Below are positions 48,156 to 54,449 of a stretch of DNA of 54,449 nt, piece after piece; position 1 is the stretch's first letter, and every line of letters starts with the position of its first letter. A program made the position numbers and the translations under genes. The notes beneath the pieces were generated by a model. That model was not told the origin of the DNA. It worked only from the letters and a program-made list of their open reading frames with translations, and ran no database searches. Source of the stretch: Clostridium sp. MCC353 (GTDB lineage: Bacteria; Bacillota; Clostridia; Lachnospirales; Lachnospiraceae). The stretch lies in the NCBI RefSeq assembly GCF_018785315.1, contig NZ_WQPN01000128.1, positions 1 to 54,449 on the forward strand. The letters are read 5' to 3'.

Positions 48156-49345
48156 TGCTTTCCCCCCTTAATTTTGATTCCTCCCACATACACAGATTTC
48201 ACCATTATCTGATCATCAAATATAATGAGATCCGCATCCGCTCCAGCCGTCAGCTCTCCCTTTTTTCCCTGGAGGCCCAAATGCCGCGCAGGATTTTTCG
48301 CAGCCATGCGGACTGCCGCCCACAACGGCAGTTCAGCTTCCCGGTAACAGGTTCTTACGAGAGTATCCGCACAGGCAATACTGCCTGCAAAGCAGCTCCT
48401 GTCAGGCATCTTCGCCACGCCGTCTTCTATGATGATCTTCATCCCCAGCATCTCCTGCTCTCCCGTTAAATCCGTTCCCGCAAAAGGGCCGGAATCCGAG
48501 ATGAGCATAATTTTATCATAACCCTTGCATTTTACCGCCAGTTGTATCAGTTCCGGCGGTAAATGGCAGCCGTCACATATCAGTTCCACGTCAAGATCAT
48601 CACACAGCAGACCTGCTTCCGTTAATCCCCCATGGCGGAATCCATACTTACGTGTCACTGTGGACATCGTTGTAAATAAATGGATAACACAGGAATACCC
48701 ATTTCTTTTGGCTTCCAGAACCGTTTCATAGTCCGCCATGCTATGTCCCATACAGCCTATAATTCCCTTTTCTCTCAGGAATCGGCCAAATTCCATGGCC
48801 CCCTCTAATTCAGGAGCTGCCATCCATCTCACTATGCTGCCATCGGCTGCTTCCCATAAGGCTTTATAATCAGATTCTTTTATCTCGTTTTTCTTTAGTT
48901 TCAAACCTACCCCCACACCCTTTGCTGCCTGATTAGAGGAAGTATACGGACCTTCAAAAAACAACCCCGGAACAAACGGCAGACCGGGGGTTTTTGATAT
49001 TTTTTTCCATATATCCGCCATAGCCGCAGCTTCGTCTATGGATCTCGCAAGAGAAGTGGGTACGATTGTAGTTGTTCCATGATCCAGATGTGTATGGAGC
49101 GCAGTCTGATACTGCTCCCAGGAAGGTTCCATAAAACTCGCCCCTCCCCCTCCGTGTGTATGAACATCAATAAATCCCGGGGAGAGATAATTTCCTCCGC
49201 ACTCAACCACCTCAGCACTGCCCGCAGCCAATTCCAATTCTTCTCTTTTTCCAACGCACACGATCTTTCCGTTATCTTCCAAAAGGCCTCCATCTTTTAA
49301 AATCCTGTCCGGCAGAATCAAGTCACATGACCGGAAAAAACGCAT
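48152..49345 (-). CDS. nagA: N-acetylglucosamine-6-phosphate deacetylase-like (NagA family)
   Basis: A 397-aa NagA-family amidohydrolase. It has SPGFIDVHTHGGGGASFMEP (H-x-H), the FFEGPYTSSNQAAKGVG metal-Glu region, GHSMADYETVLEAKRNG, HLFTTMS, CDGCHLPPELIQLA and LISDSGPFAGTD (catalytic Asp). In classical NagA the His220 motif reads HLxNAM; here it is HLFTTM, so acetyl/phosphate-site residues may differ. It deacetylates GlcNAc-6-phosphate or a related N-acyl sugar. No nagB or amino-sugar PTS is nearby. Confidence 0.82.
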   Translation of the reverse strand: MRFFRSCDLILPDRILKDGGLLEDNGKIVCVGKREELELAAGSAEVVECGGNYLSPGFIDVHTHGGGGASFMEPSWEQYQTALHTHLDHGTTTIVPTSLARSIDEAAAMADIWKKISKTPGLPFVPGLFFEGPYTSSNQAAKGVGVGLKLKKNEIKESDYKALWEAADGSIVRWMAAPELEGAMEFGRFLREKGIIGCMGHSMADYETVLEAKRNGYSCVIHLFTTMSTVTRKYGFRHGGLTEAGLLCDDLDVELICDGCHLPPELIQLAVKCKGYDKIMLISDSGPFAGTDLTGEQEMLGMKIIIEDGVAKMPDRSCFAGSIACADTLVRTCYREAELPLWAAVRMAAKNPARHLGLQGKKGELTAGADADLIIFDDQIMVKSVYVGGIKIKGGKH

Positions 49346-49347
49346 AT

Positions 49348-50250
49348 TTACCGCCTCCTCTTTTCTTCATCTGAAATATCTATCCTGATGCTGATTTCAG
49401 CGTTCAGGCTCTCTCCCGCTCCAAGGCATGTAAGCGTATCCGGCGCTATATGAAACGCGTCAGCCGGAGCGGACCATGGCTCCAGGCAGACAAAGTGCTT
49501 TTCTGGTCGTGACCAGAGCAGCGCATATGGAAATTCTTGTGAAAATGCCACCTCCACCATGTGCCCGTTTCCCTTATCCAGAAAAGAAACGCTCTCCTTA
49601 CATCCGGACATCATTGCCCCGTATTCCCGGATTCCTTTCCACGGAAACAGAAACCTCTCAGGCGCCGGATTCCTTGACTGTTCGGAAGGAATCCATATTT
49701 CACGGGCATGAAGCCGAAATTCTGTCTGCTGCAGTGACGAAATATAGAAATAGGGATGGAAACCGAAGGAAAAGTACATAGGTTTCTCAGACTGGTTTTT
49801 ATAAGTCTGGAATACATAAAGCTGATCTCCCTTGATCCTGTACTCCAGCTCTACGCAAAATTGATATGGAAATGACCGCTCTGTGAACGCGTCCGAAGTA
49901 AACCTCAGCCTTAGATATGCCCCGTTCTGCCCCCAGCCAGTATCCAAAATCTCCCAAACCTCTTTTTGCGCAAGTCCATGCATGGGCATAGGATATAGGG
50001 TTCCATCAATCGGGCAGACATCTTCTTTGAGTTTTCCGCACACCGGAAACAGCACCGGCATCCCGCATTTTGGCCGGTCTTCCGATAAAAGGTTATCAGG
50101 ATCACAGTAGATAAATTCCTCCCCATCCTTTTTCAGACTAACCAGCATACCGCCCCGGGCAGGAAGGATGGCGGCCCTAAGGCCGCCGTCACTGCTTTCC
50201 AAAACCAGTTTCTCCTGCTCCAAAATTCTGTATGTTTCTATTTCATGCAT
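49348..50250 (-). CDS. Aldose 1-epimerase family protein
   Basis: A 300-aa galactose-mutarotase-like beta-sandwich protein. It shows the early strand LRAAILPARGGMLVSLKKDGEEFIYCD, GMPVLFPVCGKL, MHGLAQKEVWEI with the first catalytic His, and FSFGFHPYFYIS with the second. A C-terminal FVCLEPWSAPADAFH gives the catalytic Glu. It interconverts sugar anomers after import. It lies 8 bp after the GPH transporter and 2 bp before nagA. Confidence 0.9.
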   Translation of the reverse strand: MHEIETYRILEQEKLVLESSDGGLRAAILPARGGMLVSLKKDGEEFIYCDPDNLLSEDRPKCGMPVLFPVCGKLKEDVCPIDGTLYPMPMHGLAQKEVWEILDTGWGQNGAYLRLRFTSDAFTERSFPYQFCVELEYRIKGDQLYVFQTYKNQSEKPMYFSFGFHPYFYISSLQQTEFRLHAREIWIPSEQSRNPAPERFLFPWKGIREYGAMMSGCKESVSFLDKGNGHMVEVAFSQEFPYALLWSRPEKHFVCLEPWSAPADAFHIAPDTLTCLGAGESLNAEISIRIDISDEEKRRR

Positions 50251-50258
50251 TGCAGACT

Positions 50259-51680
50259 TTATCCCCGCTTTCTTTCCGCTATCACCCGCTGGACTTCTTC
50301 CATCTTTTCCTTAGTCAGATCATAGTACCGCATCGCAATCAGTGTTGCGACGTGTCCAAGAATCGGCACCACGCAGAAGCAGATTAATATTACTGAGTTA
50401 AACGTTCCATTTACGGGTTCGTTCGGAGTGATCTTTACAGCCCCGACGCCGGCATAGGCCAGCGCAAATCCAACGATAAGAGTTGACAGTGAGGATAATA
50501 ACTTATCAATAAAAGAAAAAATGGTCGCCACCATGCCCGGAACATATCTGCCGGAACGGTATGTCTCATAATCACTGCAGTCCGCGATCAAAGGTGTTAG
50601 CGTGGACATGGATACGTAAGTGATGCATTTCTGCAGCATATACAGACCTAAAAATATAAATGGTACTTCCGGATTCGGCTTAATAACATACATTAAAGTC
50701 AACAATGCCAGAGATAAACAGGTGGTTGTTAAAAAACATCTCTTCAAGCCGACTTTTCTTGCCAGCATGACCCCTAAAAATGAACAGATAATTGAGGGGA
50801 CCAGTACCATCATGGAAAATTTCCCCTGTAAGGAGGAGTTCAGCAGAATATTGGCAAAAATATAGGTCAATGTTCCGCTCATCAGCATAGAGCCCAGCTT
50901 ATCCGTAGCCGCGGAGACGATCAGCATTTGCAGAGGACGATTATGTAACGCGATGTCAAGATACGCGGACACCTTGACCTTCTCAGCTTTTCCTCTGTTC
51001 GTAAAATTCTCAGACCGGTCTTTACTCCAAATGCCGGCCACCGCCAGAATTGTCAGAAATGCCGATAACAAAATAATAATCAAAGAGGCCATTTTCCAGA
51101 GTTCCGGGTTCACCATTCCCTTATTTGGTGCATACTCGCCGACTGAATAGATTCGGGCCAGATATGTGGTAATTAAAAACGGAATAATGGCTGATATAAT
51201 CTGGCAGCCAAATCCGTCAAAAAATGTAAAAATTGGACGCTGCTTCGGATCATTGGTCAGAATTGTCTGCGCTCCCTTTGTACAAATCGTCTGAAAGGTA
51301 TAGCCGATAATATAGAGGAAATAAAAAACTGTCGTATAGATATATTTTCCGGTTATGGAAAGCGTTACAGGAGTCCGGAACAGTGACAACAGACAGACGC
51401 CGATTATTATATTTCCAGCTATCATAAAGGGCCGGAATTTTCCAAATCTGCCGTCGGTACGATCAATCCAAAAACCTACAATCGGATCTGTAATTCCGTC
51501 AAACACCCGGGTGAATGTAGCAATCATCCCTACAATTACTGCCGCCAGCCCTAATACATTCTGAGTATAATAGGCATAATACGCCATTAAAAAGTTGGCA
51601 CAGTTTGTTGCCACGTTATTCATAGAGAAACATCCAATCTGCCACAGTTTCGCTCTGTCATAATTTGTTTGGTTATCCAT
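50259..51680 (-). CDS. MFS transporter, GPH (glycoside-pentoside-hexuronide):cation symporter family
   Basis: A 473-aa permease with 12 predicted helices. GPH hallmarks are GITDPIVGFWIDRTDGRFGKFRPFMIAGNI between helices 2 and 4, TFQTICTKGAQTILTNDPKQRP, and CSDYETYRSGRYVPGMVATIFSFIDKL in the second half. It imports a glycoside or oligosaccharide with Na+ or H+. It is first in the operon, with AGGGGG upstream of its ATG, and diverges from the AraC regulator. Confidence 0.93.
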   Translation of the reverse strand: MDNQTNYDRAKLWQIGCFSMNNVATNCANFLMAYYAYYTQNVLGLAAVIVGMIATFTRVFDGITDPIVGFWIDRTDGRFGKFRPFMIAGNIIIGVCLLSLFRTPVTLSITGKYIYTTVFYFLYIIGYTFQTICTKGAQTILTNDPKQRPIFTFFDGFGCQIISAIIPFLITTYLARIYSVGEYAPNKGMVNPELWKMASLIIILLSAFLTILAVAGIWSKDRSENFTNRGKAEKVKVSAYLDIALHNRPLQMLIVSAATDKLGSMLMSGTLTYIFANILLNSSLQGKFSMMVLVPSIICSFLGVMLARKVGLKRCFLTTTCLSLALLTLMYVIKPNPEVPFIFLGLYMLQKCITYVSMSTLTPLIADCSDYETYRSGRYVPGMVATIFSFIDKLLSSLSTLIVGFALAYAGVGAVKITPNEPVNGTFNSVILICFCVVPILGHVATLIAMRYYDLTKEKMEEVQRVIAERKRG

Positions 51681-51728
51681 TGTATCCCCCTAAATATTTT
51701 CATTTCAGTACGCGTTCCTGATAATCAA

Positions 51729-51777
51729 ATTATAACAGGAACTTCCCGTTGAAGTTAGGATTATCTTATGATATACT
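51729..51777. promoter_or_regulatory. Divergent promoter region of MFS operon and araC gene
   Basis: For araC (plus strand): TTGAAG (51749-51754), 17-bp spacer, TATACT (51772-51777), and AGGGGG (51797-51802) before the ATG. For the MFS operon (minus strand): a perfect TATAAT -10 at 51734-51729 with a weak -35 inside the same area. The two promoters overlap, so AraC binding here could control both. Confidence 0.55.
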
Positions 51778-51809
51778 GGTACTATCTTATTCTCATAGGG
51801 GGCGTATAA

Positions 51810-53039
51810 ATGGCTGAATACACGGTATTTCATATGATTGCGGATATGATTGAAAAATCGACCGGCATCGCTGTCTCCTTTCTTCCCAATACAAAGGGAC
51901 AGCTGAGCCATTATGATCAATTTCTCTCTTACGGATTATCCCGCCTGGAGTTTGATAATTTCCAGGAAGGGAAGATGTACTGCCTGGAAGATTCCCTCCA
52001 TGTTCATACTGTGATTATCAGAAGACGCCTTCCAGACGATATTTTAATGATCGCAGGTCCCTTTTTGACGGAAGAGCCTGCCAGTGAACGGGTGATTCAG
52101 GTAATTGCAACGAATGGAATGCATCCTTCCATAAAGCCGGCCTTACAGGATTATTACCGTTCACTGCCCCTTGCTTCTCTTCCACAGGTACGGTATTATG
52201 TGGGCAGCGCCGGCCGGTATCTTTATGGAGAAACGATAAAGTTTGACATCGTTATGCTGTCCTTGGGTAAAACTGACGCTGCCAAACTTCATAACGATCA
52301 GAAAGAGCAGCTGACCGCTTTTCGCCAGATTGAAAAAAATTATGATTTAGAAAAGAAAATGCTGTGGGAAGTAACCCATGGGAACCGCAAGGAGGCCCTC
52401 GAAACTTATGAAACTCTCTATCTTTCTATTTGCAAGCAGTTAGCCGGTGAAAGGCAGCTCCAGTCTTCCAGGTGCTATAGCCACACATTTAACGCTCTGA
52501 TCCGGAAAGCGGCTCAGCAAAGCGGTGTACACGTTTCGCTTCTGCATACAGTATTTCAAAAACACATGGACAGAATCGAGCACTCTATGACCGCGAAAGG
52601 GCTTCATGATGGGAATCTTATTATGCTGGGGGATTATATGACACTGGTTCAGAAATTATCTATGGAACGCTATAGTAAATCCATTCGCCAGACCGTGGCA
52701 TTTATCCTGAACAATCTCAGTTCCGAATTAAATTTATCCGCCCTGGCCAGTCTAAGCAATCTGTCCCCTACTTATTTAGCGTCTTTATTCAAAAAAGAAA
52801 CGGGTGTCACCATCATTCAGTATATTCTACACAAGCGTATGCAGCTCGCGGCTAACCTATTGATTAATTCGGGAATGCAGATTCAGGAAATCGCATTGTA
52901 TCTGGGTTACCAGGATACCAGCTATTTCTCCCGGGTATTCCGAAAGGAAATGGGAATGTCCCCTCAGGAATATAGGAAAACACAAAAAATCCTGGAGCCC
53001 ACCCCCCATCCATTCCTACCCGATGTCCGTCCTCTGTAA
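51810..53039 (+). CDS. AraC family transcriptional regulator
   Basis: A 409-aa regulator. The C-terminal ~100 residues form two helix-turn-helix motifs: LNLSALASLSNLSPTYLASLFKKETGVTIIQY and MQIQEIALYLGYQDTSYFSRVFRKEMGMSPQEYR. The ~290-residue N-terminal part lacks a cupin signature and resembles the PocR-like/sensor regions of clostridial AraC proteins. It is divergent from and probably controls the GPH-nagA operon. It starts with ATG after AGGGGG. It is convergent with the GLUG pseudogene, 15 bp apart. Confidence 0.92.
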   Translation: MAEYTVFHMIADMIEKSTGIAVSFLPNTKGQLSHYDQFLSYGLSRLEFDNFQEGKMYCLEDSLHVHTVIIRRRLPDDILMIAGPFLTEEPASERVIQVIATNGMHPSIKPALQDYYRSLPLASLPQVRYYVGSAGRYLYGETIKFDIVMLSLGKTDAAKLHNDQKEQLTAFRQIEKNYDLEKKMLWEVTHGNRKEALETYETLYLSICKQLAGERQLQSSRCYSHTFNALIRKAAQQSGVHVSLLHTVFQKHMDRIEHSMTAKGLHDGNLIMLGDYMTLVQKLSMERYSKSIRQTVAFILNNLSSELNLSALASLSNLSPTYLASLFKKETGVTIIQYILHKRMQLAANLLINSGMQIQEIALYLGYQDTSYFSRVFRKEMGMSPQEYRKTQKILEPTPHPFLPDVRPL

Positions 53040-53054
53040 AATAATGCCGGAAAC

Positions 53055-53986
53055 CTACAGATATTTTTTTCTGTATACCAGAAAACATCCCGCCGCAGCT
53101 GAGAAAACCACTCCTAAAATCACCAAGACAATTTGCATAGGGTATCTTTCTTTTTGAAGTAAAATAAGCCTTTCAGTTGTTCCCGCTTCAAAAATCAGAT
53201 ATTCCCCTTTTCGTTCTGTCCCAAGGATACGGAGTTTTGGCCCATCAATTGTCTCATCGATTATGGCGGCGCTCATGTACCCGCTGCGATTTCCGGTATA
53301 TACCCTCATGCGCACTGTTTCCGCCTGAGCCGCAGCAGTTTTATCCGCCCAAAGGATCTGATAGTTTACGGTTTTTATCTCTTCTCCATCGGACAGAAAA
53401 ACAGCCTGAATCCTGTAAAATTCCGCCGGTATACTGCTTAACTGTATAAATTCCCCATAAGCAAGGCCATCCGCCTCATCCCGGTGTGTAATTCCATCGT
53501 TGGCCCCTAATCCATTGTCCACATAGATATTGGCAGTGATCGTTCCTTCCTCATCCCCCTCCCCTACAATGCTTCCATGGTACTCACCCGGAATATCTTC
53601 TTTTTTACCGTCCTCACTCCTTTGAATGACCGTCATACCGTAATTGCCCTCCACCGTCTTCGCGTATCCCGCAATTCCACCTACATAATCACCGCCGGTA
53701 ATGGTTCCTTTCACATAGTTCCCCTTCATTTTTCCTTTTCAGTATCCTGCGATTCCGCCTGCATAATGCTTCTGGACCAGAATCTCTCCTGTATTGTTAC
53801 AGAGCCGGACGACTGCCCTTGCATCCCGATGAACATTGAGCGTCCGGCCCTCGTCAGTATCAATATTCTGCTCTGTGCTAAAAGGCGTCTCTAAGCAATC
53901 ATTCCTGTAATGCCGCCGGTCTGATAGTCACCGGTTATCATCCCCGTATTGGAACAGGAAAGAATCAGCCCCTTCCCTTCTCGTAT
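53055..53986 (-). pseudogene. Decayed GLUG-repeat surface protein, C-terminal part
   Basis: The intact part (53055-53729) contains GTITGGDYVGGIAGY, a GLUG-type repeat, then a beta-rich region and a C-terminal membrane anchor (IVLVILGVVFSAAAGCFLVY) with a basic tail. Upstream homologous sequence continues: CNNTGEILVQKHYAGGIAGY stops at an in-frame TGA (53739-53741). Further upstream SNTGMITGDYQTGGITGMIA ends at a TAG (53891-53893) with a frame change. GLUG repeats therefore extend to about 53986 but are broken by two stops and a frameshift. Intact relatives are large secreted, membrane- or wall-anchored proteins. The fragment from 53729 could still be expressed but lacks a signal peptide. Confidence 0.8.
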
Positions 53987-54033
53987 AATAAGTTTATAGC
54001 CAAATAAAACAGGCTATAGACTTATTTTTTTTT
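53987..54033 (+). terminator. Terminator-like hairpin at the border of the IS110 noncoding region
   Basis: AATAAGTTTATAGCC (53987-54001) pairs with GGCTATAGACTTATT (54012-54026) over 15 positions with one wobble and a 10-nt loop. It is followed by nine T (54025-54033). No plus-strand gene ends just upstream, so it may instead be the palindromic target into which the IS inserted, or part of the element end. Confidence 0.7.
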
Positions 54034-54397
54034 GGTATAGATATAAGGATATTCTATGATGTCATGTCAGGAGTGCTGGTTCCTCCTTATCCCATCTATA
54101 CCACTTACAAGTTACTTTATACCAGAGATTCCCGATGCTATAATGATTTCCAGTGGAATCTTAGCTAAGGTCACTGCTGCTGCCCGTCCTCAAAGCCTAT
54201 GGCTATTGCTCAAAAAGCTTGCAGCCCAGACGGTGTGCCCCTGACTGCTTACACAAATGCTGCATCTCCAGTTCTAGCCTCCAGCAGGGTATTTCTACTG
54301 GAGCAATGCTGATAACGCGAGACTTCAGCGGGTGCATCGAATCGGGATAAGCTTTGGCTCTGCTTCCCCATCCTTACCTGAAAGGTGGTGATTACAC
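54034..54397 (+). ncRNA. Candidate IS110 bridge-RNA region (5' noncoding end)
   Basis: About 360 nt of noncoding DNA precede the transposase. Inverted pairs: GGTATAGAT (54034-54042) with ATCTATACC (54094-54102) plus ATAAGGA (54043-54049) with TCCTTAT (54084-54090), forming an interrupted long hairpin. A second is CTCCAGT (54266-54272) with ACTGGAG (54297-54303), extended by GCAT/ATGC, enclosing a 24-nt loop. A promoter-like TTTATA-17-TATAAT lies at 54116-54144. IS110-group elements encode a structured bridge RNA in this position; the exact RNA ends and guide loops are not determined. Confidence 0.55.
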
Positions 54398-54449
54398 ATG
54401 AAGAAAATCGATTACCTGTCAACGCTTTTCGTTGGGATCGACATTGGGT
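54398..54449 (+). CDS. IS110-family transposase, N-terminal fragment (cut by window end)
   Basis: Seventeen codons are visible: MKKIDYLSTLFVGIDIG. The VGIDIG strand carries the first catalytic Asp of the DEDD/RuvC-like domain of IS110 recombinases. GGTGG lies about 9 nt before the ATG. The long structured noncoding stretch upstream is typical of the IS110 group. ROK or actin-fold kinases can begin with a similar strand, so the call depends partly on the upstream context. Confidence 0.7.
   Translation, partial: MKKIDYLSTLFVGIDIG

Noticed and set aside
54056-54244. 62-codon frame before the IS110 transposase
   Set aside because: It overlaps predicted hairpins of the noncoding end, lacks a good ribosome site and resembles no protein.

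Overview
The window looks like chromosome from an endospore-forming Clostridia species, most likely a Lachnospiraceae member of the Enterocloster/Hungatella type. It carries a complete spoIIIA set and spoIVB, a cell-wall-binding-repeat secreted protein, and large catabolic operons (TTT, TRAP, Opp and GPH transporters) typical of gut saccharolytic or peptidolytic clostridia. Nearly everything is on the minus strand. The genus is inference from gene content; the sporulation and Firmicute assignment is secure.

Left edge (1-2.3 kb): the leader end of what looks like a type I-C CRISPR array running off the left side (repeat 1-33, leader 34-206), with no cas gene visible, then two coupled genes (a 176-aa orphan and a pRiA4b ORF-3-like protein with a very acidic stretch).

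Housekeeping/sporulation block (2.3-20.4 kb, read right to left): spoIIIAA-AG, an inserted plus-strand Uma2 gene, spoIIIAH, a large inverted repeat, a small membrane protein, an Asp23 protein, nusB, xseA, xseB, ispA, dxs, tlyA, argR, recN, spoIVB. This is the classical Bacillus/Clostridium order, but accB/accC and folD are missing from it, spo0A is not downstream of spoIVB, and the spoIIIA operon is split between AG and AH. The inverted repeat (13686-14233; two arms of about 230 bp around an 82-bp centre with its own hairpins) is the most striking unexplained structure in the window.

Accessory catabolic region (20.4-54 kb), four units. (1) A probable 12-gene operon from 32.9 to 20.8 kb: tctC-tctB-tctA tripartite carboxylate importer, UlaG-type lactonase, AraD/UlaF-type 4-epimerase, TIM-barrel epimerase, split transketolase, UROD-family protein, FG-GAP-like protein, FCD-type GntR regulator and a CxPxR sulfatase. 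It resembles an ascorbate (ula) pathway rebuilt around a different importer and lacking UlaD, so its substrate is probably an unidentified sugar acid. A GntR-type operator overlaps the tctC promoter. (2) An oligopeptide ABC operon (oppA-B-C-D-F) followed by DUF1028 and an M20 amidohydrolase, with an Lrp-type regulator upstream and a repeat-rich leader. (3) A TRAP transporter (dctP-dctQ-dctM), a secreted cell-wall-binding protein and a YitT protein. (4) A GPH sugar transporter, aldose 1-epimerase, NagA-like deacetylase and two amidohydrolases, divergent from an AraC regulator.

Right edge (53-54.4 kb): the decayed C-terminal part of a GLUG-repeat surface protein, then a terminator-like hairpin, a structured ~360-nt noncoding region, and the first 17 codons of an IS110-family transposase. 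The noncoding region is a candidate bridge-RNA locus.
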